Virus record (IMG/VR): IMGVR_UViG_3300050821_002805
Coordinates: 1 to 39,799 of that record
Strand: one strand, 5' to 3'
Source of the DNA: a virus
Length of the DNA: 39,799 bases
Shown: positions 22,221-28,982 of the stretch, in pieces
Numbering within the stretch: the first letter of the stretch is position 1
Layout: every line of letters begins with the position of its first letter
The notes under the pieces: generated by a model
The model's input: the letters and a program-made list of their open reading frames with translations, nothing else
The model's database searches: none
Told to the model about the DNA's origin: nothing
Translations under genes and position numbers: made by a program

Positions 22221-23597
22221 TCACCCCGCCGCCTTCAGCTCCGCAATTGCCTTCTCAATCCTCTTCTTGATCGCCTGCCATTCTGGCGGATCGCCCCATG
22301 TGATCAGCTCGCGCATGCGTTTCTCGGAGGCCCATTGCTCGCCGATCTGATTGGCATGCTCGGGCCGCGATGCGCGGTCGATGCGCGCGTTCCAGTCGGC
22401 GGCGTAGAGCTCGGCGGTGGGGATAGGATCGGCGGCGCCTGCGGGGGCCGGGGGATTGGCGTTGTTCGCAGGCGCCTTTGCCGCCTCCTGGGTTGCCCCC
22501 GCGGCGGGTTCTGTGACGGCCGGCTCGCGCTGCCAGGCGCGGTATTCGGCGACCAGTGCGCGCCAGAGTTTGCCAGATGGATGGCCGTTCTTGATGTCGG
22601 CTCGGCTATCGACGATGCAGTGAGCGCGGACGGCCGCGGCTGCGCTGTCAGCGCCGTTGACGGCGAATTGCGAGTGCGTGTCGTTCAGGAACCGCCAGAA
22701 CGCGGGCTCATTGCATAGGATGCCGGCCTGCTGCGCCGGGCTCATGTCCTCCCACTTGCTGCTCGTCTCGGGACGCATTTCCTTGTCCCACGCCTCGGGC
22801 GTCGGTGTTAGCTCTCCGGTCTGCTCGTCCCACGTCTCGGTCGTTTGGCTCGCTTCCTTCAGGTCGGCCATTTTCTCGTTGTACCGGAGCCGCAAATGCG
22901 CCTGCCAGTCCGGCGGCAGCACCTTGGCGCGCTCGATGGCACCCTTGCCCCACGTTTGCAACTCGACCACACTGCGTGCCGCGTAAATCTCGGCCTGCAT
23001 CGTCTTGTAGAGCGGCGTCGAATCCTTCTTGGGCAGATGCGTGACCGCCCCGTCGCCAGCGTCGTTGTCGATCGCGTCCGACGTGCGAATCTTGAACTGC
23101 TTGATGCAGAAATACTTTTCCGCCTGTGTGTGGCACTTGGCGGCGGCCTTGTCGTCCGTGATTCCCTTCTGGTCGCGCAACCGGGAAATCGCCGTCCATG
23201 TGATCGGAGGCCATTGCTCGCCGTGCTCGTTGACAATGGTGAACTCATACACGATGGCTAGCGTCGAGCCCTTGTCGTTTTCCTCGAGCAAGCTGCGCGA
23301 TGTTTCCGACTGGATGATCAGGATGCCGTGCTCGGCAAGCAGCGGAGAGAGTTTGTCGTTGATGTCCTCCCACCGCGCGTAGTTGTACCGCTGGAAGTCG
23401 TTGCGGCCTTCCTTGCCAATCAGGCCGATCTCGCGCGTGATGGCGAGCAGTGCCTTGGCCAGTCGCGGCGGGAAATGCTTTGGCTCGGGCTTGGCGGCCG
23501 GCGTCTTTGGCTGCGGCGCAGACGGCACGGCCGGCAGGTTGTTCGGCGCCGGCTCGGACATATCCACAACTTTTTCTGCGGTCGTTTGCACGTTCAT
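22221..23597 (-). CDS. erf: ERF-family single-strand annealing protein
   Basis: 458 residues from ATG 23597 (leftward; AGGA upstream). After a Pro-rich leader (residues 20-45), residues 45-190 match the ERF (essential recombination function) pattern: LAITREIGLIGKEGRNDFQR, WEDINDKLSPLLAEHGILI, then strands with IVYEFTIVNEHGEQ and the late KAAAKCHTQAEKYFCIKQFK. ERF proteins anneal complementary single strands and support recombination and genome circularisation in P22-like phages. P22 Erf has about 200 residues; here an additional 260-residue helical and Pro/Ala-rich C-terminus follows, of unknown role. Confidence 0.85.
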   Translation of the reverse strand: MNVQTTAEKVVDMSEPAPNNLPAVPSAPQPKTPAAKPEPKHFPPRLAKALLAITREIGLIGKEGRNDFQRYNYARWEDINDKLSPLLAEHGILIIQSETSRSLLEENDKGSTLAIVYEFTIVNEHGEQWPPITWTAISRLRDQKGITDDKAAAKCHTQAEKYFCIKQFKIRTSDAIDNDAGDGAVTHLPKKDSTPLYKTMQAEIYAARSVVELQTWGKGAIERAKVLPPDWQAHLRLRYNEKMADLKEASQTTETWDEQTGELTPTPEAWDKEMRPETSSKWEDMSPAQQAGILCNEPAFWRFLNDTHSQFAVNGADSAAAAVRAHCIVDSRADIKNGHPSGKLWRALVAEYRAWQREPAVTEPAAGATQEAAKAPANNANPPAPAGAADPIPTAELYAADWNARIDRASRPEHANQIGEQWASEKRMRELITWGDPPEWQAIKKRIEKAIAELKAAG

Positions 23598-23605
23598 GAC
23601 GTTTC

Positions 23606-23803
23606 CTATCGGTTCAAATATGACTCGCGTTGAGCATCGTTCCACGGTTTCATCACGTCTTTGCGCGTGTCGCCGGGGCGGGCCTCAAGCGTATGTTGGT
23701 TGAATTCTCCCAGGATCACTTCGCCGGTCTGCGAAGCCATCATAACCATGCGATTGGCAAAGACATTGATGCACTCTGTAGGCTCTGCGATCATGATAAT
23801 CAC
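23606..23803 (-). CDS. Small hypothetical protein in the replication block
   Basis: 65 residues from GTG 23803 (leftward), overlapping the stop of the DnaA-like gene (GTGA), with AAGG as SD. Contains IAEPTECINVFANRMVMMAS and EVILGEFNQHTLEARPGDTR. No motif recognised. Position between the DnaA-domain gene and erf, with coupling, suggests a role in replication or recombination. Confidence 0.55.
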   Translation of the reverse strand: MIIMIAEPTECINVFANRMVMMASQTGEVILGEFNQHTLEARPGDTRKDVMKPWNDAQRESYLNR

Positions 23804-24261
23804 GGCGTCACCTTCAAAGCCGGATTGATCTGTCTCGCGATAGTCCGCACGGCGTCGACCGCGATTGCTGTCTGCGCGTCGCCTCGGTCAATCAGCCGCC
23901 CGATTTTCTGCGCGCCATGGAGCACGCTCGTATGATCCATGCCACCGAAGCGCCGTCCGATCTCAGGAAAGCTGGCGCCGGTCATTTCCCGGCACAGATA
24001 CCAACAGATGTGCCGAGCATAAACCAATTTGTTCATCCGCCGCCGCGCCATGATCTGCACCCGGTTCATGCCGAAGTGCCGGCATGTGGCCTCGATCACG
24101 CTGTCCACGGCTTTGATCGGCGTCATGATGTCGGGCCATTTTGCGCGGATGGCGGCTATCTGCTCGGCGATTGATGGCGGTGGGGGAGGTTCGACCGGAC
24201 GGAGCTTGCGCTTGTCATATGTGATGATGATGCCACTCACGCCGCTACAAACCGCCATCAT
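23800..24261 (-). CDS. Stand-alone DnaA domain IV (DNA-binding) protein
   Basis: 153 residues from ATG 24261 (leftward; GAGGA 7 bases upstream). After a Pro-rich linker at residues 22-30, residues 44-125 follow the C-terminal domain of the replication initiator DnaA: an N-terminal helix (IKAVDSVIEATCRHFG), the basic helix RRRMNKLVYARHICWYLC, and the signature IGRRFGGMDHTSVLHG at 101-116, which holds the Asp-His-Thr triplet that reads the DnaA box. The AAA+ ATPase domain is absent. It may bind DnaA boxes in the phage origin and recruit host factors, or compete with host DnaA. Confidence 0.85.
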   Translation of the reverse strand: MMAVCSGVSGIIITYDKRKLRPVEPPPPPSIAEQIAAIRAKWPDIMTPIKAVDSVIEATCRHFGMNRVQIMARRRMNKLVYARHICWYLCREMTGASFPEIGRRFGGMDHTSVLHGAQKIGRLIDRGDAQTAIAVDAVRTIARQINPALKVTP

Positions 24262-24276
24262 TATATATCCTCACTG

Positions 24277-24561
24277 TTATATGCCGTTTCGGTATCGATA
24301 GAAGCGCCAGCATGACCAGCGCAGATCAACGCCGAGCTCGGACCAATTGGCGGTTGGCCCGTCCCAACTATGCGAGACTTCAAGATGGCCGATTGCAACT
24401 GGCACATTCGAGCAAATGTAAGGGTCAGTTCCTTCTCGTTTTAGCAAGATACAGATTGAGCACTTGATACGGAGCAAAAACCCCATCCATCCACTGACTG
24501 CCGATCCTTGTGGATACTGGCCGATGTCTTTTCCCCACAGCCACGTTAGATCATCCCACAT
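24277..24561 (-). CDS. Hypothetical Trp-rich protein
   Basis: 94 residues from ATG 24561 (leftward), overlapping the upstream gene by 11 bases. Trp- and Tyr-rich (MWDDLTWLWGKDIGQYPQGS, then SHSWDGPTANWSELGVDLRW), with a Cys pair in IKCSICILL. It could bind metal; no family recognised. Located next to the DnaA-like gene. Confidence 0.5.
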   Translation of the reverse strand: MWDDLTWLWGKDIGQYPQGSAVSGWMGFLLRIKCSICILLKREGTDPYICSNVPVAIGHLEVSHSWDGPTANWSELGVDLRWSCWRFYRYRNGI

Positions 24562-24799
24562 GGCGCACTCTCTTGCTCAGCATGGCGGACAACACCTGAA
24601 CCGTCTGCGCCGTATGTGCCAGATGCGCGGTTGCTCGCGTGACGCCTGCCGCGTCCTGCTTGCCGAGCGCGATTTCCAGATCGGTCGCGTGGATGATGGC
24701 CTCGTGCAGCGCGGTGGCGATTTGCGTGCCGAGCCGGGCAGCGCCAACCATGACGGTGGGCTGCGGCACGTAGTCGGTGAACTGGCGGGTGGCGGTCAT
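24551..24799 (-). CDS. Hypothetical small helical protein
   Basis: 82 residues from ATG 24799 (leftward), overlapping the preceding stop by 4 bases. Mainly helical (AARLGTQIATALHEAIIHAT, LEIALGKQDAAGVTRATAHL). No motif. Part of the coupled leftward block 25640-22221. Confidence 0.55.
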   Translation of the reverse strand: MTATRQFTDYVPQPTVMVGAARLGTQIATALHEAIIHATDLEIALGKQDAAGVTRATAHLAHTAQTVQVLSAMLSKRVRHVG

Positions 24800-25203
24800 T
24801 CGGCTGCCTCTGCGGTAAATGTAGGATGTTTGCTCGCCATATGGCGTTTCAAGTTTTCAAATGTGCGATTGCAGCATGGACAAACGCCATGACCAACACG
24901 GTTCTTGATCTTGGTCACTTGCCCGCGCGTCGCAGACAGGCGTCGCTCGGTCGCCTCTCGCAATTCGCGCTGTCGTCTGATCTCGTCGTCGCGTTCGGCG
25001 AGCCGCTGTGTCAGCCGGTCGCGTTCACGGCGCAGCCTTTCCGCCTCAGTCTCCCCAATAAAATGCTGGCGGTGTCCGTTCGGACAATTCCAGCAGCGTT
25101 TTTCGTTTGCGGCTTCGGCGCACCATTTTTCCGGAAAAAAATAAATTACTGCACACGTCGAACATATAAGGCGCCGATACTCGTTCGTCTCGGTGATCAT
25201 CAT
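24796..25203 (-). CDS. Zinc-finger and coiled-coil protein
   Basis: 135 residues from ATG 25203 (leftward). N-terminal Cys pairs (CSTCAVIYFF, then CWNCPNGH) form a likely zinc ribbon; residues 55-95 are a charged coiled coil (RLRRERDRLTQRLAERDDEI); the C-terminus has a C2H2-like finger (CPCCNRTFENLKRHMASKH). C2H2 fingers in proteobacteria and phages are of Ros/MucR or replication-associated kinds, so DNA binding is plausible. Function unknown. Confidence 0.65.
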   Translation of the reverse strand: MMITETNEYRRLICSTCAVIYFFPEKWCAEAANEKRCWNCPNGHRQHFIGETEAERLRRERDRLTQRLAERDDEIRRQRELREATERRLSATRGQVTKIKNRVGHGVCPCCNRTFENLKRHMASKHPTFTAEAAE

Positions 25204-25213
25204 CGCTCGCTAC

Positions 25214-25444
25214 TCACCAATAATGCGAGCCGCTCTCGTCGCGGCCCTCCAGATTATGCTGCTCAACCGCCGGCTCGTGCCGCTCGTTGTAATCCACCCG
25301 CACCGCATTTGCGCGCCACCATTCGTTGCGCTCCTGCAGGCAGGCATCGCACAGCCATTGCGCGGAGGGGGCGGTCAGGTCGATCATCACGGACTGATCG
25401 CCGCATCTGCTACAAGTGCGGCCTGTACGGATCAGGTCAGTCAT
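25214..25444 (-). CDS. Zinc-ribbon protein
   Basis: 76 residues from ATG 25444 (leftward), overlapping the stop of the first gene of the block. Two Cys pairs (CSRCGDQSVMIDL and LCDACLQER) fit a treble-clef or zinc-ribbon fold; the rest is polar. Small zinc ribbons of this sort are common in phage early regions. Function unknown. Confidence 0.6.
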   Translation of the reverse strand: MTDLIRTGRTCSRCGDQSVMIDLTAPSAQWLCDACLQERNEWWRANAVRVDYNERHEPAVEQHNLEGRDESGSHYW

Positions 25445-25640
25445 CGGCGTAGCTCGCGAACTGGACGCCCGTTTCGTCGCCGGCATTGACGCGCTGGCAA
25501 GCCGCCTCTGCCTCGGCGCGATCAGTCCACCGCGGCGACGTGCTCTCGATAACCGTAGCGGTGTTGCCGTTCGGATACTGAACAAGCTTCCATCCGGTGG
25601 TGCTGCAGGCTTGCACTGTGAAGTTTGCTCGGTGGGTCAT
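25437..25640 (-). CDS. Small hypothetical protein, first gene of leftward block
   Basis: 67 residues from ATG 25640 (leftward). Beta strands (FTVQACSTTGWKLVQYPNGN) followed by a helix (DRAEAEAACQRVNAGDE). The start is about 20 bases after the predicted transcription start of the promoter at 25.67-25.70 kb. No family recognised. Confidence 0.6.
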   Translation of the reverse strand: MTHRANFTVQACSTTGWKLVQYPNGNTATVIESTSPRWTDRAEAEAACQRVNAGDETGVQFASYADD

Positions 25641-25667
25641 GGCGCATCCACGTTGTTCGATGACCCA

Positions 25668-25696
25668 TGTGTACCGCGCGGTATTTTCGTTGTCAA
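25668..25696 (-). promoter_or_regulatory. Leftward promoter of replication block
   Basis: On the minus strand a consensus -35 TTGACA (25696-25691), a 17-base spacer and TACACA as -10 (25673-25668). It would drive the eight genes from 25640 down to erf. The -35 lies in a near-palindrome (GTTG-T-CAAC), a possible operator for the divergent Cro-like gene. Confidence 0.55.
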
Positions 25697-25748
25697 CAGC
25701 TAATCGCGGCTATTGCAAAAATAGTTTCCCTCTGGTATGCCCGCCGTC

Positions 25749-25946
25749 ATGACCTTACGAGAATTTATGGATCATGCCAACCTGAACGCCACCGAGGTAG
25801 CGCGGGGCGTTGGCGTGGCTGCGCCGATCATCACGCGGTTTCTTGCCGGCCGGCGGTCGCTTTCGCTGGATACGGCCATCAAGATCGAGAAATGGTCGAA
25901 GGGTGCCGTCACGGCGCGTGACCTGCATCGGGAATCGGAGGCATGA
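25749..25946 (+). CDS. Cro/YdaS-like helix-turn-helix regulator
   Basis: 65 residues from ATG 25749; ATG 25737 would add four residues and no clear SD decides. The sequence MTLREFMDHANLNATEVARG followed by VAAPIITRFLAGRRSLSLDT is a helix-turn-helix of the Cro/CI or YdaS type, and the C-terminus is a short helix ending in DLHRESEA. Divergent from the replication block and directly next to its promoter, it is likely to control that promoter and its own. Confidence 0.75.
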   Translation: MTLREFMDHANLNATEVARGVGVAAPIITRFLAGRRSLSLDTAIKIEKWSKGAVTARDLHRESEA

Positions 25947-26373
25947 CCCGTTCCCGCCTAGTCCGCCCGCACCGCGCCGCCGGGAGCATCCCGAGGCCAA
26001 GCTCCAGATTGCTCTATTTGAGCATATCAGGCTGCGCGGCGTGCCCGGCTTGCTTGCCTTCCATGTCCCGAATCAAGGGAAGCGCGACGCGGCCCAGAAT
26101 GCCATCCTGAAGGCCATGGGCGTGCGCGCGGGCGTCAGTGACGTGATCCTGGTGCATCGGGGGCGGATTTACGCTTTGGAGCTCAAGGCCGCTGGTGGGC
26201 GACTCTCCGAGGCACAACGTAAATTCAAAGGGGATTTTCTCGAGGCTGGTGGCATTACGGGGACGGCCGAGGGGTTGTCCGACGCGCTGGCCACGCTGGA
26301 GGATTGGGGCCTGCTGCTGCGCGGCACGACGTTGCGCGATGCCGGATTGACACATGCGCCGCGCTCAGCCTAA
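25918..26373 (+). CDS. VRR-NUC family nuclease
   Basis: 151 residues from GTG 25918, the only in-frame start before the domain; it overlaps the regulator by 29 bases. The sequence has the PD-(D/E)xK pattern of VRR-NUC domains: EAKLQIALFEHI with the first Glu, FHVPNQGKR, MGVRAGVSDVIL with the catalytic Asp, and LELKAAGGRLSEAQ with the E-x-K pair. Such stand-alone VRR-NUC proteins are Holliday-junction-resolving or structure-specific nucleases common in phages. It would act with ERF in recombination and debranching before packaging. Confidence 0.8.
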   Translation: MTCIGNRRHDPFPPSPPAPRRREHPEAKLQIALFEHIRLRGVPGLLAFHVPNQGKRDAAQNAILKAMGVRAGVSDVILVHRGRIYALELKAAGGRLSEAQRKFKGDFLEAGGITGTAEGLSDALATLEDWGLLLRGTTLRDAGLTHAPRSA

Positions 26374-26378
26374 CGTAG

Positions 26379-26738
26379 ATGCGCCGGCCCGAGCATGTGC
26401 TCCAAGGCCGGCGCAGAATGTCCGATCAGCTTGGCGGCGGCGGACACCCGAGAGCCTTGATATGCCCCGTGGGGCGGCTTTCGTCAACCTCCAGCCAAGC
26501 AACCGGACATCGTATCGCTGGCCCGCAAGGGCGCTGGCAGCAGAAGCGATGGCCGCAGGGTGTGAGGGCTTGCCCTTCTGGGATGTGGCGCTGCCGAAAA
26601 TGCCTGGATGCCGGTTATCCGGCAGCGGCTCTACAATGGCTCGTCTCAAGGGTCAGGAGTCCGCTCACGTCTCCCGCCTTTCTGTGGATAAATCATCCAT
26701 GGGGGGTAGGGGGGGTGTTTGAGCGGATACATGGCTGA
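26379..26738 (+). CDS. Doubtful ORF, possible Cys-containing phage protein
   Basis: 119 codons open from ATG 26379. The translation is Gly/Arg/Pro-rich, but CPSGMWRCRKCLDAGYP looks like a metal-binding end of a phage zinc-ribbon protein, and the first Cys in LICPVGRL could be its partner. A different rightward frame (26354-26722) and a leftward frame (26365-26649) are also open, so coding is not settled. No SD. If not coding, this 390-base stretch holds a perfect DnaA box and a G-run and may be a regulatory or origin region. Confidence 0.3.
   Translation: MRRPEHVLQGRRRMSDQLGGGGHPRALICPVGRLSSTSSQATGHRIAGPQGRWQQKRWPQGVRACPSGMWRCRKCLDAGYPAAALQWLVSRVRSPLTSPAFLWINHPWGVGGVFERIHG
26683..26691 (-). 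other. Perfect DnaA box
   Basis: TGTGGATAA, the reverse complement of the E. coli consensus TTATCCACA. It lies in the poorly coding stretch 26374-26765, near a G-run at about 26700-26717. Best candidate here for an origin-linked box. Confidence 0.5.
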
Positions 26739-26765
26739 ACTCAGGGTCAGCGAGGAGTTAAGAAG

Positions 26766-27194
26766 CTGATCTTTCTTACACTTCTGGACTTGGTTTTCTA
26801 TGCGATCGACGAGGTGACGGCGCGGCTCTCACGCAAGGGAGAGTTTGGCGAATGGCTCGGATGGGCAAAGGCATGGAAGGACGGGCGCCGTTCTCCGCAG
26901 GGATGCGTGGACATTGCCCACTTCTGTTTCGGACATAAAGGGTGGGGGGTCGATGGCAGCGGGACCGATCCGGTCTGGCACACCCTCGGTCAACTTGCGT
27001 GGGGCGCCAAGGAAGCGTGCTACAGCACCGAGACAGGCGGGTGGCTTGTGGTTCGATATATAGCCGACGCGATGGTCGCGTTTGGTATCAAATATCCTGA
27101 CCGAATGACTGCGATGCTTGAGCCGCCGACAATCTCTCACGAATTGGAAGCAGCGCCAATCGCCACTCTTTCGTTACCGCAGCTTATCGACTGA
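26766..27194 (+). CDS. Hypothetical protein with unusual start
   Basis: 142 residues if translation begins at CTG 26766, which lies 8 bases after GAGGAG (26752-26757); TTG 26790 gives 134 residues but has no SD. The N-terminus (IFLTLLDLVFYAIDEVTARL) could be a membrane-associated helix. The remaining sequence contains WLGWAKAWKDGRRSPQG, CVDIAHFCFGH and WGAKEACYSTETGGWLVVRY; it resembles the helical, Trp/Ala-rich short proteins common in phages. Function unknown. Its TGA continues into the ATCGACTGAGGAGGCC element. Confidence 0.6.
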   Translation: MIFLTLLDLVFYAIDEVTARLSRKGEFGEWLGWAKAWKDGRRSPQGCVDIAHFCFGHKGWGVDGSGTDPVWHTLGQLAWGAKEACYSTETGGWLVVRYIADAMVAFGIKYPDRMTAMLEPPTISHELEAAPIATLSLPQLID

Positions 27195-27201
27195 GGAGGC
27201 C
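27186..27201 (+). repeat. Start-associated sequence, CGACTGAGGAG class
   Basis: ATCGACTGAGGAGGCC, containing the TGA of the upstream gene and the SD of GTG 27206. Shares CGACTGAGGAG with 27606-27618 and with 21919-21929. Confidence 0.6.
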
Positions 27202-27205
27202 GACC

Positions 27206-27379
27206 GTGGACGACGACAAAGGCATCGTCAAGAGTGTGTCGCGAGTAGAAGAAGATGGGCGGATCGTGTGCCGCGTCGTCGTGGATTTCTTTGACGGTGC
27301 GTGTCCCGATATCACATTCGGAACCGTCTGGCAGCAAACTCCGGTTCGCATTGTTCCGGTTTCTGCCGACGCAACATAG
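27206..27379 (+). CDS. Small acidic hypothetical protein
   Basis: 57 residues from GTG 27206. An acidic N-terminus (MDDDKGIVKSVSRVEEDGRI) leads to a beta-rich remainder (VCRVVVDFFDGACPDITFG). Ends in TAG that is part of TAGGAG, the SD of the next gene. Function unknown. Confidence 0.5.
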   Translation: MDDDKGIVKSVSRVEEDGRIVCRVVVDFFDGACPDITFGTVWQQTPVRIVPVSADAT

Positions 27380-27390
27380 GAGTTTTGCTC

Positions 27391-27612
27391 GTGGCGCTTG
27401 TCGGAACCAAACTTCGAAGTTGGCGGCGCCGACTTGAGACTGCGCACCGAAAGGTGCTGGAGGTCTCGGAGGAAATAGACGGCGCAGGTGACCCAGAGCT
27501 TGCCGACCGGATCGCGCTCGCGCATTGCGACCTGCACGAATGTCTGAGTATCTTGGAAGCAACGATCGAGATTGCCCGCGACCCGCGCGGCGCTCGATCC
27601 GCGCACGACTGA
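27391..27612 (+). CDS. Small helical hypothetical protein
   Basis: 73 residues from GTG 27391, with TAGGAG 8 bases upstream. Basic first helix (GTKLRSWRRRLETAHRKVLE) followed by acidic helices (ELADRIALAHCDLHECLSIL). No motif. Member of the series of stop-SD linked small genes. Confidence 0.55.
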   Translation: MALVGTKLRSWRRRLETAHRKVLEVSEEIDGAGDPELADRIALAHCDLHECLSILEATIEIARDPRGARSAHD

Positions 27613-27618
27613 GGAGCG
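27606..27618 (+). repeat. Start-associated sequence, CGACTGAGGAG class
   Basis: CGACTGAGGAGCG, containing the TGA of the upstream gene and the SD of ATG 27623. Confidence 0.55.
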
Positions 27619-27622
27619 CGAC

Positions 27623-27835
27623 ATGGCGTTGGACGATGTCAAAAGCTGGATGAGGTTCTATGGCTGGACCAATGGCGGCGGCCATGGCGCGGTTAAGCTG
27701 AATGCACGGAGCCAGACAATTGGTTGCCACGGCGATGCCGTGTGGATCAAGGATGTCGATGAGGCAATCGACGCAGTCGACCGCGTGCGAGCCAAAGAGG
27801 CCAAGGCAGAGTTAGAGCGCCGAGGCGCATTTTAG
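27623..27835 (+). CDS. Small hypothetical protein
   Basis: 70 residues from ATG 27623. An aromatic N-terminal part (DVKSWMRFYGWTNGGGHGAV), a strand-rich middle and a charged helix (EAIDAVDRVRAKEAKAELER). Unknown function. The stop TAG is within the GCATTTTAGAGGAG element. Confidence 0.55.
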   Translation: MALDDVKSWMRFYGWTNGGGHGAVKLNARSQTIGCHGDAVWIKDVDEAIDAVDRVRAKEAKAELERRGAF

Positions 27836-27840
27836 AGGAG
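27827..27840 (+). repeat. Start-associated sequence, GCATTTT class
   Basis: GCATTTTAGAGGAG, identical to 22200-22213. Encodes the last residues Ala-Phe and stop of the upstream gene and the SD of ATG 27843. Confidence 0.65.
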
Positions 27841-27842
27841 AA

Positions 27843-28154
27843 ATGGACGTGGACTGGCAGCCGATTGAGACCGCACCGAAGGATGGATCACTCGTCCTGC
27901 TGCTCTCTGCTCCGCAGATCGTGACCATACCCTCATACGTTGAGGGCGGACCCGACGAGGTGTTCAACCATGCGCCCCGAGCCAACCTCGGCAAATGGAA
28001 TGCCGAAGGTGATTCGTGGGTTGACGAAAATGGCCTGCTTGGCGGTGATTGCTACACGCTTGCGGTGACCGGCATCTGGGAAAGTGGTGGCGGGTGGTTT
28101 CAACCGAATGAAGTCACTCACTGGTGTCCCATTCCGAAACTGCCGTCATTTTAG
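27843..28154 (+). CDS. DUF551-like protein
   Basis: 103 residues from ATG 27843. It starts with DWQPIETAPKDGSLVLLL and ends with EVTHWCPIPKLP, the two hallmarks of the DUF551 family (W-x-P-I-E-T-A-P at the N-terminus and H-W-x-P-x-P near the C-terminus), with Trp-rich beta strands between. These proteins are widespread in phages and prophages; function is not known. The stop TAG again lies in a CATTTTAGAGGAG element. Confidence 0.75.
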   Translation: MDVDWQPIETAPKDGSLVLLLSAPQIVTIPSYVEGGPDEVFNHAPRANLGKWNAEGDSWVDENGLLGGDCYTLAVTGIWESGGGWFQPNEVTHWCPIPKLPSF

Positions 28155-28159
28155 AGGAG
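28146..28159 (+). repeat. Start-associated sequence, GCATTTT class
   Basis: TCATTTTAGAGGAG, one base different from the copies at 22200 and 27827. Contains the stop of the DUF551-like gene and the SD of GTG 28168. Confidence 0.6.
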
Positions 28160-28167
28160 TTTCGGAG

Positions 28168-28473
28168 GTGACCGCCATACTATCAGATTGGACACGCACC
28201 TGCCGCAAGGCGGTGACGTGCGACCAGTGTCTGCGGTTAATCCAGGTCGGGCAGCGCTACCGCCGGCAAGTCTATAGCGATGGCGAGCTTGTCACCTACC
28301 GCGCACACGAGGATTGCGACAACGCCGCGTCTGAGTACATGGCAATGTCGGGTTTCGATCCGCGCTACGATGATCCGATCATTCTACGAGAAATCGTCTG
28401 TCTTGAGGATGATGGGCCGTGGCTGCTCGAAAAATATCCCGCCGTCGCCGAACGGCTTGGCGTGTCATCATAG
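28168..28473 (+). CDS. Small metal-binding hypothetical protein
   Basis: 101 residues from GTG 28168. Cys/His pattern: TCRKAVTCDQC, then VGQRYRRQVYSDGELVTYRA followed by HEDCDNA, plausible ligands of one zinc ion. C-terminus acidic and helical. The pattern is known from short phage proteins of unknown role. The TAG is followed by GGAGCAATCCC, another SD-like stretch without a rightward start. Confidence 0.6.
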   Translation: MTAILSDWTRTCRKAVTCDQCLRLIQVGQRYRRQVYSDGELVTYRAHEDCDNAASEYMAMSGFDPRYDDPIILREIVCLEDDGPWLLEKYPAVAERLGVSS

Positions 28474-28485
28474 GAGCAATCCCGT

Positions 28486-28749
28486 TCACCACCGCCGCGC
28501 CTGCGTAGGACTGCGGAACGTCGCCGCGATATGCCGGCTGAGCGGCAGCGGAATCTTGGCGATCATGGCGCTGGCCATCTTGTGGGCGGGGATGTTGCCG
28601 CTTGTCGTCCGGGGTGATTTCCAACCGAATGCCGCCGGATGGTTGCGCTCGTATCCGTCCTGATCTTTCAGTTTCCTTCCGTCCGGGTTCTGCCCCTTCC
28701 CGCTCGTGGTGTTGTGGGCAATCGCAAACTTAACGGCGCGCGAGGGCAA
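28486..28749 (-). CDS. Possible leftward gene, weak support
   Basis: 87 codons open leftward from TTG 28749. The composition is not extreme (DGRKLKDQDGYERNHPAAFG, PAHKMASAMIAKIPLPLSRH), the rightward strand here has no convincing gene over 278 bases, and the ORF fills exactly that interval. However, no SD precedes the TTG and no promoter was seen. Equally possible is a decayed rightward gene behind the orphan SD at 28474. Confidence 0.3.
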   Translation of the reverse strand: MPSRAVKFAIAHNTTSGKGQNPDGRKLKDQDGYERNHPAAFGWKSPRTTSGNIPAHKMASAMIAKIPLPLSRHIAATFRSPTQARRW

Positions 28750-28751
28750 AA

Positions 28752-28982
28752 ATGGCTGATATGTCGCCGCAAGGCATGTTGACGGAATATCGTCGGCAAT
28801 CTGATGACCAGATGCGAGAGCAGGCCCGCCTGTTTCGGCAGATGAATGCCGGCGATCAGCGCGAGCTTGTCATGTGGATGGTGATGCACTTGACGGCTGG
28901 TTTGCAGGCCGTCCACAGCCTCGTTGAAGGCCAAGACACGCGCACGCGATCATTCGACGACATCAAGAGCACGACGCAATGA
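28752..28982 (+). CDS. Small helical hypothetical protein
   Basis: 76 residues from ATG 28752. Helical, Met/Gln-rich (MLTEYRRQSDDQMREQARLF, MNAGDQRELVMWMVMHLTAG). The stop overlaps the next ATG. No SD of the usual type is seen. Function unknown. Confidence 0.55.
   Translation: MADMSPQGMLTEYRRQSDDQMREQARLFRQMNAGDQRELVMWMVMHLTAGLQAVHSLVEGQDTRTRSFDDIKSTTQ

Noticed and set aside
26700-26717. G-quadruplex from the G-run
   Set aside because: Only two long G-runs lie together, so a four-stranded intramolecular structure is uncertain; noted only as part of the possible origin region.
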